In this document: positions 27,780 through 37,467 of the stretch, piece after piece
Layout of the letters: every line of letters starts with the position of its first letter
Position numbering within the stretch: the first letter of the stretch is position 1
DNA from: Noviherbaspirillum autotrophicum
Lineage (GTDB): Bacteria; Pseudomonadota; Gammaproteobacteria; Burkholderiales; Burkholderiaceae_D
Direction: 5' to 3'
DNA length: 64,000 nucleotides
Assembly: GCF_000818395.1 (NCBI RefSeq)
Contig: NZ_JWJG01000028.1
Location: 3,490,303-3,554,302 of the forward strand
Notes under the pieces: generated by a model
What the model was told of the DNA's origin: nothing
What the model saw: only the letters and a program-made list of their open reading frames with translations
The model's database searches: none
Position numbers and translations under genes: made by a program

Positions 27780-28820
27780 ATGAATGCACCTCTCTCTTCG
27801 ATGGCGGGCCCGGTGGCGAAACCTGACCACGCCGGCGCGGATGCTGCGGCCGTCCGCGACGCTGACCGCGCAATGATCGCCATCATGCGCAGGCAGCGCG
27901 TGCAGGACTTCGTATTCCACAAGATTACGCTCGTCTTCGCATTGAGCGTGCTGGCCGTTTTGATGGGCATCATCGTCTCGCTGATGATCGGCGCCTGGCC
28001 CGCGTTCAAGGAATTCGGGCCGGCGTTTATCACTACCGTCGAATGGGACCCCGTCAACGAGCAGTATGGCGGACTGATCGCGATCTACGGCACGCTGGCG
28101 ACTTCGCTGATTGCGCTGGTGATCGCTTTCCCCGTCAGCTTCGGCATCGCGCTGTTCCTCACCGAAATCTGCCCGGCCCGCTTGCGCCGTCCGCTCGGCA
28201 CGGCCGTCGAACTGCTGGCCGGCGTGCCCAGCATTATCTACGGCATGTGGGGCCTGTTCGTGTTCGCGCCGCTGTTTGGCGACTTCATCCAGCCGGTGTT
28301 GAACAAGACCCTCGGACAGTTGCCGCTGATCGGCATGCTGTTCAAGGGACCGATAATGGGCATCGGCATCATGACCGCCGGCCTGATCCTGGCCGTCATG
28401 ATCATCCCATTCATCTCCTCCGTCATGCGCGACGTGTTCGAGATCGTGCCTGCCGTCCTGAAAGAGTCGGCCTACGGGCTCGGCTGCACCCGGTGGGAAG
28501 TGGTACGCAAGGTGGTCCTGCCGTACACCAAGACCGGCGTGGTTGGCGGCGTGATGCTGGGCCTTGGCCGCGCGCTGGGGGAAACCATGGCCGTCACCTT
28601 CGTGATCGGCAACGCGCAGCAGTTGTCCTGGTCGCTGTTCGCGCCAGGTAACAGCATCGCGTCCACCCTTGCTAATGAATTCGCCGAGGCGGCGTCGACC
28701 TTCCATGTCTCGTCGCTGTTCGCGCTCGGACTGATCCTGTTTTTCATTACTTTCCTAGTGCTGTCCGCTGCAAAACTGATGCTGCGGGGCTTGTCTCGCC
28801 GCGAGGGAACGAAATCATGA
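27780..28820 (+). CDS. pstC: Phosphate ABC transporter permease PstC
   Basis: 346 residues, six expected membrane spans, with the BPD_transp_1 EAA loop region ([23 protein letters not shown]) that contacts the ATPase. An N-terminal cytoplasmic extension of about 45 residues precedes the first span. Forms the inner-membrane channel with PstA. GAGGG lies 11 bp before the ATG. pstA starts within the stop codon. Confidence 0.96.
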   Translation: MNAPLSSMAGPVAKPDHAGADAAAVRDADRAMIAIMRRQRVQDFVFHKITLVFALSVLAVLMGIIVSLMIGAWPAFKEFGPAFITTVEWDPVNEQYGGLIAIYGTLATSLIALVIAFPVSFGIALFLTEICPARLRRPLGTAVELLAGVPSIIYGMWGLFVFAPLFGDFIQPVLNKTLGQLPLIGMLFKGPIMGIGIMTAGLILAVMIIPFISSVMRDVFEIVPAVLKESAYGLGCTRWEVVRKVVLPYTKTGVVGGVMLGLGRALGETMAVTFVIGNAQQLSWSLFAPGNSIASTLANEFAEAASTFHVSSLFALGLILFFITFLVLSAAKLMLRGLSRREGTKS

Positions 28821-29662
28821 ATCCTGTGTATCGCAAGCGCCTGTGGGCGCACCGCATCGGCATGGCATTCTCGGTGCTGGCCATGGCCGTCGGCCTGTTT
28901 TTCCTGGTGTGGATCCTGCTGACGCTGGTGGTCAAGGGCTTTAGCGCGTTAAGCCTGTCCATGTTCACCGAAACCACGCCGGCGCCGGGTAGCGAAGGCG
29001 GCGGCCTGATGAACGCCATCGTCGGCAGCCTGATGCTGGTCGGCGCTGCGACCCTGGTCAGCACGCCGGTCGGCATCTTGGCTGGCATTTATCTCGCCGA
29101 ATACGGCGAGGAGAGCTGGCTGGCGCAAGTTACGCGCTTCGTCACCGACATCATGCTGTCGGCGCCGTCGATCGTGATCGGTCTGTTCGTCTATGCGATC
29201 TACGTCGCCAACGTCAAGCATTTCTCCGGCTGGGCCGGCACCTTCGCGATTTCGCTGATCGCGATTCCCGTGGTGGTGCGCACCACCGACAACATGTTGA
29301 AGCTGGTGCCCAACAGCCTGCGCGAAGCGGCGTTTTCGCTCGGTGCGCCGCGCTGGAAGGTGGCGATGCTGGTGCGCCTGCGTGCGGTGAAGGCGGGCGT
29401 GGTGACCGGCGTGCTGCTGGCGGTTGCGCGCATCTCCGGCGAAACGGCGCCGCTCCTGTTTACCGCGCTGAACAACCAGTTCTTTTCCGCCGACATGAAC
29501 AAGCCGCTGGCCAACCTGCCCGTCGTGATCTACCAGTTCGCCATGAGCCCCTACGACAACTGGCGTTCGCTTGCCTGGGGCGGGGCATTACTGATCACCT
29601 TCAGCGTGCTGGGCCTGAATATCCTGTCGCGCACATTGTTCAGCCAAAAGGTTCCGAATTAA
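28817..29662 (+). CDS. pstA: Phosphate ABC transporter permease PstA
   Basis: 281 residues with six expected spans and the EAA-type loop [23 protein letters not shown] overlaps the pstC stop (ATGA), so the permease pair is translationally coupled. Second half of the phosphate channel. Confidence 0.96.
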   Translation: MNPVYRKRLWAHRIGMAFSVLAMAVGLFFLVWILLTLVVKGFSALSLSMFTETTPAPGSEGGGLMNAIVGSLMLVGAATLVSTPVGILAGIYLAEYGEESWLAQVTRFVTDIMLSAPSIVIGLFVYAIYVANVKHFSGWAGTFAISLIAIPVVVRTTDNMLKLVPNSLREAAFSLGAPRWKVAMLVRLRAVKAGVVTGVLLAVARISGETAPLLFTALNNQFFSADMNKPLANLPVVIYQFAMSPYDNWRSLAWGGALLITFSVLGLNILSRTLFSQKVPN

Positions 29663-29663
29663 T

Positions 29664-30443
29664 ATGACTACTCAACATCACGCCGCAGACAAGGCGACGC
29701 TTGAAATCTCGAGCCTCAACTTTTTCTACGGTTCGTTCCAGGGCCTGAAGAACGTCAACCTGAACATCCACGAGAAGCGGGTTACCGCCTTCATCGGCCC
29801 GTCCGGATGCGGCAAGTCGACCCTCTTGCGCACGCTCAACCGCATGTATGATTTGTATCCGGGCCAGCGCGCCGAGGGCAGGATCATGTACCAGGGCCGC
29901 AATATTCTCGACACCGACCAGGATGTGAACATGTTGCGCGCCAAGATCGGCATGGTGTTCCAGAAGCCGACGCCGTTCCCGATGTCGGTGTACGACAACA
30001 TCGCGTTCGGCGTGCGCCTGTACGAAAAACTGTCGAAGGGCGAAATGGACGAGCGCGTCGAGTCGGCGCTGAAGAAGGCGGCGCTGTGGAGCGAGGTGAA
30101 GGACAAGCTGAACAAAAGCGGCCTGTCGCTGTCCGGCGGACAGCAGCAACGGCTCTGCATCGCGCGCGGCATCGCGGTGCGGCCGGACGTGCTGCTGCTG
30201 GACGAACCGACCTCGGCGCTCGACCCGATTTCGACCGCGAAGATCGAGGAGCTCATCGCCGAGTTGAAGGAAGACTACACGATCGCGATCGTGACGCACA
30301 ATATGCAGCAGGCGGCGCGCTGTTCCGACTACACCGCATACATGTACCTGGGCGAACTCGTGGAATTCGGCGATACCGACCAGATCTTCATGAATCCGGT
30401 GAAGAAGGAAACCCAGGATTACATTACCGGCCGTTTCGGCTGA
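29664..30443 (+). CDS. pstB: Phosphate ABC transporter ATP-binding protein
   Basis: 259 residues. Walker [10 protein letters not shown], signature LSGGQQQR, Walker [13 protein letters not shown] and the switch His in VTHNMQQA are all intact. Powers phosphate import through PstCA and signals to PhoR with PhoU. Starts 1 bp after pstA. Confidence 0.98.
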   Translation: MTTQHHAADKATLEISSLNFFYGSFQGLKNVNLNIHEKRVTAFIGPSGCGKSTLLRTLNRMYDLYPGQRAEGRIMYQGRNILDTDQDVNMLRAKIGMVFQKPTPFPMSVYDNIAFGVRLYEKLSKGEMDERVESALKKAALWSEVKDKLNKSGLSLSGGQQQRLCIARGIAVRPDVLLLDEPTSALDPISTAKIEELIAELKEDYTIAIVTHNMQQAARCSDYTAYMYLGELVEFGDTDQIFMNPVKKETQDYITGRFG

Positions 30444-30468
30444 ACGACTGAATGCACGGAGAATTAGA

Positions 30469-31176
30469 ATGCCAGGCGACCACTCTTCAAAGCAGTACGA
30501 CATGGATCTCGAGACGATCCGCTCCAAGGTGTTGCAGATGGGCGGATTGGTGGAAAGCCACTTCAACGACGCGATGGCCAGCTTTAGGACTGGCGACGTC
30601 GCGCAGGCGGAACAGGTCATCAAGTCCGACGAAAACGTCAACCGGCTGGAAGTGACGCTGGACGACGCCTGCAGTCACCTGATCGTCAAGCGCCAGCCTG
30701 CGGCAAACGACTTGCGCACCGTGATGGCCACACTGAAGGTCATCACCGACATCGAGCGCATCGGCGACGAGGCGACCAAGATTGCGCGCATCAGCAAGAC
30801 CCTGCACGAGCGCGGCACGGTCAGCGTGCTGAACCATTACGAATCGGTGCGCATCATGGCAACCAATACCGCCAACCTGCTGCACGACGCGCTGGACGCC
30901 TTCGCCCGGCTGGATGAAAAGCAGGCCGCCAGGCTGATCGCGCAGGACGCCGAAATCGACCACGAGTTCGGCGCCGTCCTGCGCACCATGATCACCTTCA
31001 TGATGGAAGATCCGCGCACCATTTCCGCAGCGCTCGACACGCTGTGGGTGGCCAAGGCGATCGAGCGCATCGGCGACCATGCGAAGAATATCGCCGAATA
31101 CGTGATCTACGTGGTCGAGGGCAAGGACATCCGCCACACCGATTATGTCTACACCAAGCTCAACAGTTCCGTCTGA
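30469..31176 (+). CDS. phoU: Phosphate signalling protein PhoU
   Basis: 235 residues, two PhoU three-helix repeats; metal-binding-type E..I.RIGDEATKIA and AIERIGDHAKNIAEY motifs appear once in each half as expected. It represses PhoR signalling when phosphate is plentiful. Encoded between pstB and phoB. Confidence 0.96.
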   Translation: MPGDHSSKQYDMDLETIRSKVLQMGGLVESHFNDAMASFRTGDVAQAEQVIKSDENVNRLEVTLDDACSHLIVKRQPAANDLRTVMATLKVITDIERIGDEATKIARISKTLHERGTVSVLNHYESVRIMATNTANLLHDALDAFARLDEKQAARLIAQDAEIDHEFGAVLRTMITFMMEDPRTISAALDTLWVAKAIERIGDHAKNIAEYVIYVVEGKDIRHTDYVYTKLNSSV

Positions 31177-31178
31177 CC

Positions 31179-31868
31179 ATGGCAGTCGATAAAACCACCA
31201 TTCTGATTGTCGAGGATGAACCGGCGATTGCCGAGCTGGTGACCTTCACGCTCAGGGAAGCGGGCTGGAATACCTTTGTTGCCGGCAGCGCGGGGGAAGC
31301 ATGGGAGTTTATCCAGCGCCGCATGCCGCACCTCGTGCTGCTCGACTGGATGCTGCCGGACCAGTCCGGCCTGCGCCTGCTGTCGCGCATCCGCGCCGAC
31401 CGGCAGCTGCAGGGCATCCCGGTAATCATGCTGACCGCAAAAAGCATGGAGGAAGACAAGATCGCCGGCCTCGACAATGGCGCCGACGACTACATCACCA
31501 AGCCGTTCTCGCCGCGCGAGCTGGCCGCGCGCATCAAGGCGTTGTTGCGGCGCAAGAGCCCGGAACATGCGCAGAGCTTGATGAGCGCGGGCGTCGTGAC
31601 ACTGGACCCGGCCAGTTGCACAGTCATGCTGCACGGCCAGAAGATCGACATCGGCCACGCCGAATACAAGCTCCTGAAGTTTTTCCTGGCACACCCGGAA
31701 CGCGTGTTTTCACGCGGCCAGCTGCTCGACAAGGTGTGGGGCGACCATGTCGCGATCGAAGAGCGTACGGTCGACGTGCACGTGCTGCGGTTGCGCAAGG
31801 CGCTCAAGGATGCCGAGTCCCTGATCAGGACGGTGCGTAGTGTAGGATACATGCTGTCCGAAAAGTAA
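31179..31868 (+). CDS. phoB: Phosphate regulon response regulator PhoB
   Basis: 229 residues. Receiver domain (1-120) with the phospho-acceptor Asp56 in LLDWMLPD and Lys in ITKPFSP, then a winged-helix DNA-binding domain (about 135-229, YKLLKFFLAHPERVFSRGQL). ATG at 31179 is 2 bp after the phoU stop. It should bind the Pho box upstream of pstS. Confidence 0.96.
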   Translation: MAVDKTTILIVEDEPAIAELVTFTLREAGWNTFVAGSAGEAWEFIQRRMPHLVLLDWMLPDQSGLRLLSRIRADRQLQGIPVIMLTAKSMEEDKIAGLDNGADDYITKPFSPRELAARIKALLRRKSPEHAQSLMSAGVVTLDPASCTVMLHGQKIDIGHAEYKLLKFFLAHPERVFSRGQLLDKVWGDHVAIEERTVDVHVLRLRKALKDAESLIRTVRSVGYMLSEK

Positions 31869-31876
31869 ATTCATTC

Positions 31877-33184
31877 ATGAGTCCTCGGTTGCTATTCTGG
31901 GTGCCGGCAGGCCTGCGCCTTTCACTGCTGCTGCTCGGTGCCGGCGTCATCTGGCATTTTTTTGGCATCGTTGCCGGCCTCGCGGCAGGGCTGGCCGGGA
32001 TGAGCGCGGCGCTGATCGTGCAGCTGCATTACCTGTATCGCCTGGCCGACTGGCTCGATCATCCTGCGAGCGCCCGCCTGCCGGATGGCTGGGGCGCCTG
32101 GACCGATATCTTTTCGCGTCTGTACAAGCTGCGCCGCGACGATGAAAAAAACCAGGCCGAGCTGGCCGAGTGGCTGGCGCGCTTTCGTCAGGCGATGAGC
32201 CTGCTGCCGGACGGCGTGGTCATCATGGACGACGTGCTGTTCCTCGAGTGGTGCAATCCGGCGGCGGAAAGGCATCTCGGCCTGCACCTCGAACGCGACA
32301 AGGGCATGCGCGTCACCAATCTGATCCGCAGCCCGGAATTCATGGATTACATCATCCTCGGCCGTTATGGGCAGCCGCTCACGTTGTCGCTGCGCGAGCG
32401 CAAGCTGGTCGTGCAGATCATCCCGTTCGAAAACCGCCGCCAGATCCTGGTCACGCACGACGCCACCGAATCGGAACGGATCGAAATGATGCGGCGCGAC
32501 TTCATCGCCAATGCCTCGCACGAGCTGCGTACGCCGCTGACCGTGATTAACGGCTTTCTGGAAATCGCGCAGAGCCAGCCCAACCTCGACGTGCAGACCA
32601 GGATGGGGCATCTGAAACTGATGATCGAGCAGGGCCACCGCATGCAGAACCTGGTGGAGGACATGCTGACGCTGACGCGGCTGGAGTCGGTCGAATATCC
32701 GCTGCGCCCCGAACGGGTCAACATTCACGCCCTGCTGGAACAGATCCTGCACGAAGCGACGGCGCTGTCGAACGGCCGGCACAAGATATCCCTCGACGTT
32801 GACGGACCGGACATCAGGGGCAGCACGGACGAGCTGCGCAGCGCGTTCGGCAATCTGGCTTCCAACGCCGTGCGCTATACGCCGGAGCAGGGCAGCATTC
32901 ATATCGCATGGACGATGACGCCGGCCGGGCCGCGATTCACAGTGCGGGACACCGGAATCGGCATTCGCCCGGAACACATATCGCGCCTGACCGAACGCTT
33001 CTACCGGGTCGACAAGAGCCGGTCGCGGGAAACCCAGGGCACCGGGCTGGGACTGGCCATCGTCAAGCATGTACTGCTGCGCCATGATGCTGCCCTGTCG
33101 ATCGAATCGGAGCCGGGCAAGGGCAGCACTTTCACGGTGACCTTTGCAAACAAGGCCATCTGCAGTGCCGACGAGGCAGCTTGA
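31877..33184 (+). CDS. phoR: Phosphate regulon sensor histidine kinase PhoR
   Basis: 435 residues. Two short N-terminal membrane spans (about 8-45), a PAS domain (about 95-195), the H-box NASHELRTP with His215, and a HATPase domain with N, G1 and G2 boxes (SNAVRYT, DTGIGI, GTGLGLAIV). Phosphorylates PhoB under phosphate shortage. Follows phoB by 8 bp. Confidence 0.95.
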   Translation: MSPRLLFWVPAGLRLSLLLLGAGVIWHFFGIVAGLAAGLAGMSAALIVQLHYLYRLADWLDHPASARLPDGWGAWTDIFSRLYKLRRDDEKNQAELAEWLARFRQAMSLLPDGVVIMDDVLFLEWCNPAAERHLGLHLERDKGMRVTNLIRSPEFMDYIILGRYGQPLTLSLRERKLVVQIIPFENRRQILVTHDATESERIEMMRRDFIANASHELRTPLTVINGFLEIAQSQPNLDVQTRMGHLKLMIEQGHRMQNLVEDMLTLTRLESVEYPLRPERVNIHALLEQILHEATALSNGRHKISLDVDGPDIRGSTDELRSAFGNLASNAVRYTPEQGSIHIAWTMTPAGPRFTVRDTGIGIRPEHISRLTERFYRVDKSRSRETQGTGLGLAIVKHVLLRHDAALSIESEPGKGSTFTVTFANKAICSADEAA

Positions 33185-33280
33185 TGCCTGAATGTGAGGC
33201 AAAGCATGGAATTTCTTTGGGATAACTAAAGTTCATGCTACATTGAAAGTACACGAGTTGCCCGCATACGTCGCATTTCC

Positions 33281-33871
33281 ATGATCACGACCGCCGGATT
33301 ACTGCAGCATGTACCGACGAAGACTGTTCTGGCTGCCTTGCTGTTCGGATTAGCCGGATGTTCCAGCCTGCTTCCGGACGCACGTCAGGAAACCCAGACC
33401 CCTTGGCACAGCTATGCCGACGCCCAAGCGATGTTCAACAGTATCGTTCCAGGTAAGACGACGCTGGCGGAATTGAAAGCGCTCGGTATCGACCCCGACA
33501 AGACCACGAATGTCGCATTGCTGAGCCATACCGACCTGTTGCGCCGGTTGGTCCCCTCGACGTCGTTTGATATCGGATTGCTCGATCCCGGCTTGCAGGA
33601 GTGCGTGTCGGCGCAGGCACGGTGTTTTGCATATGAAATCGAACAGCTTTCCCTCCAGCGCAACCGTTACGGCAACTTCTGGCTGGATTTCCTGAACTTT
33701 CGTCGACAGACCGATGTATCGGGGTGGCAGTTCGATGCCGTGGTGGTCATCAGGAAGGAAACCGTCGTCTACAAGACATGGAGCGGAAAGCCCAAGGTGC
33801 ACCAGCTGGAAAACGAACGCAATCCGCTCGGGCCTCTGCAGGGGCTGGGGCCATCCCTGATCCAGCGGTGA
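33281..33871 (+). CDS. Hypothetical lipoprotein (196 aa)
   Basis: The lipobox LAGC near residue 27 of a signal sequence shows lipidation. The mature protein starts SSLLPDARQETQT and holds a helix-rich region with MFNSIVPGKTTLAELKALGID, which resembles the repeated unit of BamE-like lipoproteins but is too weak to assign. Ends at LGPSLIQR. No family recognised. It sits between phoR and a patatin-like gene with no operon link visible. Confidence 0.7.
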   Translation: MITTAGLLQHVPTKTVLAALLFGLAGCSSLLPDARQETQTPWHSYADAQAMFNSIVPGKTTLAELKALGIDPDKTTNVALLSHTDLLRRLVPSTSFDIGLLDPGLQECVSAQARCFAYEIEQLSLQRNRYGNFWLDFLNFRRQTDVSGWQFDAVVVIRKETVVYKTWSGKPKVHQLENERNPLGPLQGLGPSLIQR

Positions 33872-34013
33872 CGCCTTGTAACGATCGCGCGATCTTGATT
33901 CCAGGACATCCGCTACAATCCCCATCTTCTTCGACCGCCGAGCTGCCTAAGCGCCGGCCGGTCGCCCGCTTTTTCAACTGCTGTTCAGGCGTTCTGTAGC
34001 GCCGCCAAATTTC

Positions 34014-34916
34014 ATGTCTCGCCTACGTTCATCACTTATTTCCCTGCTCTCCATCCTGTTTTTGCTCGCTGCATGCACCACCACGCCGCCCGCGCCACAA
34101 ATCGTCAGCCCGCCCAAGGCTGCTCGCCCGGTCAAGATCGGCCTCGCCTTGGGCGGCGGCGCCGCGCGCGGTTTCGCGCATATCGGCGTGATCAAGGCGC
34201 TGGAGGCGCAAGGCATCGTGCCTGATATCGTGGTTGGCACCAGCGCCGGAAGCGTGGTCGGCGCGCTGTACGCCGCCGGAAACAATGGATTCGCCTTGCA
34301 TAAGCTGGCTCTGGAAATGGACGAAGCGACGATTTCGGATTGGTCGCTGCCATTCTTTTCCAAGGCAACCGGCGTGCTCAAGGGTGAGGCGCTGCAAAGC
34401 TATGTGAACAAGGCGGTCAATCAGGTGCCGCTGGAAAAGCTGAAAATCCCGTTCGGCGCGGTCGCCACCGACCTCAACAGCGGCGCTCCGATCCTGTTCA
34501 GGCGTGGAAATACCGGCGCCGCCGTGCGCGCCTCGTCAGCCGTGCCCAGCGTGTTCCAGCCAGTGCGCATCGGTGATCACTCCTACGTCGATGGCGGCCT
34601 GGTGTCGCCGGTGCCGGTGCGCTTTGCACGGGAAATGGGGGCGGATTTCGTGATCGCGGTGAACATCTCGGCGCAACCGGACGCGCAACCGGCGTCCAGT
34701 TCGCTGGAAGTGCTGTTGCAGACGTTTGCCATCATGGGCCAGAGCATCAACCATTATGAGTTGAAGGAGGCCGATATCGTGATCCAGCCGCGCCTCGGCA
34801 CGATGAAGGGAAGCGATTTCCCCGGCAGGAATACGGCTATTCTCGTCGGCGAACAGGCGGCGACGGCGTCGATGGCGGAATTGAAGCAGAAACTGGCGGC
34901 CAGAAGGGCCCAGTAA
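34014..34916 (+). CDS. Patatin-like phospholipase family lipoprotein
   Basis: 300 residues. A lipobox LAAC at residue 21 of the signal peptide, then the patatin oxyanion loop LGGGAARGFAH, the nucleophile GTSAG and the catalytic Asp in DGGLVSP, the Ser-Asp dyad of the family. Expected to hydrolyse lipid ester bonds at an envelope membrane; the substrate is unknown. RssA-type proteins share this core. A NlpC/P60 gene lies convergent 5 bp downstream. Confidence 0.9.
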   Translation: MSRLRSSLISLLSILFLLAACTTTPPAPQIVSPPKAARPVKIGLALGGGAARGFAHIGVIKALEAQGIVPDIVVGTSAGSVVGALYAAGNNGFALHKLALEMDEATISDWSLPFFSKATGVLKGEALQSYVNKAVNQVPLEKLKIPFGAVATDLNSGAPILFRRGNTGAAVRASSAVPSVFQPVRIGDHSYVDGGLVSPVPVRFAREMGADFVIAVNISAQPDAQPASSSLEVLLQTFAIMGQSINHYELKEADIVIQPRLGTMKGSDFPGRNTAILVGEQAATASMAELKQKLAARRAQ

Positions 34917-34921
34917 AAGTG

Positions 34922-35464
34922 CTATTGCTCGGGCTCGTTGATGCGGCGGGCCCCGTTGAAGCGCTGTTTCCAGTAGCTCAGGTCCATGCTCTCGATCCGG
35001 ACCTGGCCGCCGCTGGAGGGCGCATGGATGAACTTGTTATCGCCCAGGTAAATGCCGACGTGCGAAAAGCCGCGACGCAAGGTGTTATAGAAAACCAGGT
35101 CGCCCGGACGCAAATCGTTCGTATCCACTTGCTGTCCGACGTGACTGATCTGTTCCGAGGTGCGCGGCAAATCCTTGCCCCATACCTGCTTGAATACATA
35201 GCGCACCAGGCCGCTGCAATCCAGGCCGCTTTCCGGCGCGTCGCCGCCATACTTGTAGCGAATGCCGATCATGCCCATTGCCTGAATTGCCAATTCGGAG
35301 GCCCGGTTGGTTAGGTTCTGCAATTTTGACAATGCCGTGCTCGAACTCGGTTCTATGGCTTGCGACTCGGCACCAAAGGCCATTCCGGACAAGCAGGCAA
35401 CTGCCACCGCCATTGAAAGGCGACGTCGGAAGCGCTGATTGAGGGAAGGGTGTTTTGATGTCAT
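34922..35464 (-). CDS. NlpC/P60 (C40) family cell-wall hydrolase
   Basis: 180 residues with a signal peptide (about 1-36). The NlpC/P60 domain shows the catalytic Cys in GLDCSGLVRYVF and the His in FSHVGIYLG, with a C-terminal FIHAPSSGG. A likely peptidoglycan D,L-endopeptidase of the periplasm. Convergent with the patatin-like gene. Confidence 0.92.
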   Translation of the reverse strand: MTSKHPSLNQRFRRRLSMAVAVACLSGMAFGAESQAIEPSSSTALSKLQNLTNRASELAIQAMGMIGIRYKYGGDAPESGLDCSGLVRYVFKQVWGKDLPRTSEQISHVGQQVDTNDLRPGDLVFYNTLRRGFSHVGIYLGDNKFIHAPSSGGQVRIESMDLSYWKQRFNGARRINEPEQ

Positions 35465-35578
35465 TTATGCAATGTTTCTTCGGCGTGACAATTGCAATGT
35501 AAGGGAATCGGGTATTGCTGTCAAAAAATAGTGTGTAAAGGTATGCTTGCACTAGTGCATCTTTTTTGATCAATCAGC

Positions 35579-36760
35579 ATGGCCACACTCGCCGCCCCCG
35601 ACATCTCCGTAAAGCCCAGGGTATTGATCGCTGACGACTCGCGCATCGTTCGCGCCTCGTTGATCAAGCACATCGAAGGCATGTTCGAATTCCGCGAGGC
35701 GCTCAACGGGGAAGAGGCCTGGGAAACCCTGTTGATCGATCCGAATATCCGTGTCGTCATCACCGATCTGACCATGCCGAAGCTGGACGGCTATGGCCTG
35801 TTGCAACGTATCCGTAGTTCCAAGATCAGCCGGATCCGCGATATTCCCGTGGTCGTGGTGTCAGGCAGCGACGAGAGCGTGGAACGCGAGCGCGCCAAGG
35901 CGGCGGGGGCGACCGACCTGATCACCAAGGGGATCGGCACTGCCCAGCTGCTGTCCCGCCTGGATATCCTGTCCAAGCTGGTTGCCACGCAACGCGAGTT
36001 CGAGCGCAGCCTGGAAACGCTGGTGCGCAATGCGCAAGTGGAGACGGTTGATCTGCCTTCGGCCGACGTGCTGCGCACTCAGGCGTCGGTGCTGTTGGCA
36101 AACGCTGTCAAGAACAGAAAAAACTTTGTTGTCCTGAATGTGTGTGTCGGGCTGAAGTGCCTCAGCCCGGACGACGCGCCGGCGGCGCTGCCGGCTAGCG
36201 TGGTCGATGCCATCGGCCAGCTTCTGCAGCGGAACGTGCGCCAGACCGATCTGGTTGCACGGACCGGCGAAGCGGAATTCACGCTGGCCACCGGTAGCAT
36301 CAATTTCGACGCCGCGCGCTACTTCGCGCGCCGGGTGTGCAAGGCTATCGCCGGAGCCCAGCTGGCGCTCGACGCGCGCATGTCGTTCATTGCCAGTTGC
36401 GGCGTGGTGTCGTTAAGCGATGACGACGTCGATACCCACCTGACGTTCGACGCGCTTGCCGAAATAGCGCATCGGCGCGCCATGCTGGGACTGAATTGCG
36501 CGATAACCGGCGTCGTGGGACGCACCGAAGAGGAAGTCCTGCTGCGCTCCAAGGGGACGATGGCTGCCGCGGCATCCCATTCCGGGCTGGATCAGGCGCC
36601 CGCGTCTGCCGGAGTGCGCAGCGCCGGCTCTCCCGACGTGCCAGTCCTGCTCCAATGGATCAGGGACGGGCGCCGAGCGGAGGTGCTGCCGCACCTCGAC
36701 AAGCTGCCGGCCGATTTGCGGACCCTGGTCGAGGTGGCCATGCAGCAGGGTGAGCAGTAA
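35579..36760 (+). CDS. Response regulator with degenerate GGDEF domain
   Basis: 393 residues. The receiver domain (about 13-130) has the acidic pocket DD (19-20) and phospho-acceptor Asp63 in ITDLTMPKLDG. A GGDEF-like fold follows (about 155-330), but the catalytic loop reads GEAEF (230-234) instead of GGDEF, so cyclase activity is probably lost and c-di-GMP or protein binding is more likely. The C-terminal 60 residues are a helical tail (VLPHLDKLPADLRTL). No cognate kinase is adjacent; it is probably an orphan. Confidence 0.85.
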   Translation: MATLAAPDISVKPRVLIADDSRIVRASLIKHIEGMFEFREALNGEEAWETLLIDPNIRVVITDLTMPKLDGYGLLQRIRSSKISRIRDIPVVVVSGSDESVERERAKAAGATDLITKGIGTAQLLSRLDILSKLVATQREFERSLETLVRNAQVETVDLPSADVLRTQASVLLANAVKNRKNFVVLNVCVGLKCLSPDDAPAALPASVVDAIGQLLQRNVRQTDLVARTGEAEFTLATGSINFDAARYFARRVCKAIAGAQLALDARMSFIASCGVVSLSDDDVDTHLTFDALAEIAHRRAMLGLNCAITGVVGRTEEEVLLRSKGTMAAAASHSGLDQAPASAGVRSAGSPDVPVLLQWIRDGRRAEVLPHLDKLPADLRTLVEVAMQQGEQ

Positions 36761-36824
36761 ATCTCCGGCGACTTGCCCGGCTAGGCTGTCGTACAATTCC
36801 TCCTTCATTTTTTGGGGAGAGACG

Positions 36825-37232
36825 ATGTTATCCAAACAAGTCCTGGCGTTGGAAGAAGTCAAGAAAATTGCAGCTGCCGCCGAGGCGGAAGCAAAGTCCA
36901 AGAACTGGACGGTGACGATTGCCGTGGTCGATGATGGCGGCCAGTTGGTGTGGCTGCAGCGCATGGATGGCGTGGCCCCGATTTCAGTTGAAATGGCGCA
37001 AGCCAAGGCAAGAACCGCAGCGCTCGGCCGTCGCGAAACCAAGATTTACGAAGACATGATCAATAACGGCCGCTTTTCCTTCATGAGCGCGCCGGTTCTG
37101 GAAGGCATGATCGAAGGCGGCGTTCCCATCATGGCGGACGGCCAGTGCCTTGGCGCAGTCGGCGTGTCGGGCGTCCGGTCCGCCGAAGACGTGCAAATTG
37201 CCAAGGCGGGAATCGCCGCACTTGGTCTCTGA
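36825..37232 (+). CDS. Heme-binding protein (DUF336, HbpS/GlcG family)
   Basis: 135 residues from the ATG at 36825 with GGGGAGA upstream. GlcG/HbpS features: VAVVDDGGQLV-type strand (IAVVDDGGQLVWLQRMDG), helix with AQAKARTAALGRRE, and a C-terminal GGVPIMADGQCLGAVGVSG. Members are small octameric proteins of uncertain function, some heme-binding. No operon link is evident. Confidence 0.88.
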   Translation: MLSKQVLALEEVKKIAAAAEAEAKSKNWTVTIAVVDDGGQLVWLQRMDGVAPISVEMAQAKARTAALGRRETKIYEDMINNGRFSFMSAPVLEGMIEGGVPIMADGQCLGAVGVSGVRSAEDVQIAKAGIAALGL

Positions 37233-37294
37233 TTTTTGCAGGCCGCCGATGCCGGCCGCATCGGCGGAGACAGTCTTACGCCAAGCTTACGGCA

Positions 37295-37323
37295 TTGCAG
37301 GGAGTGGCGTCTTCGGCTATAAT
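37295..37323 (+). promoter_or_regulatory. Sigma-70 promoter of carAB
   Basis: TTGCAG at 37295-37300 and perfect TATAAT at 37318-37323, 17-bp spacer. This would leave a leader of roughly 140 nt before the carA start codon. The promoter probably also serves greA by read-through. Confidence 0.72.
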
Positions 37324-37467
37324 TTTGGGGTTTAACCAAATCAGTCCGCCGTAGCGCATACCCCTTCCATCACGTCCCAAAAAGACCCACAGCACCCTAA
37401 CGCATGCCGTTCGGTTGACGGTCGTTCTGGCGCGGCGCAGCGGCGGTAACAATCTCAGGAGTTACCC

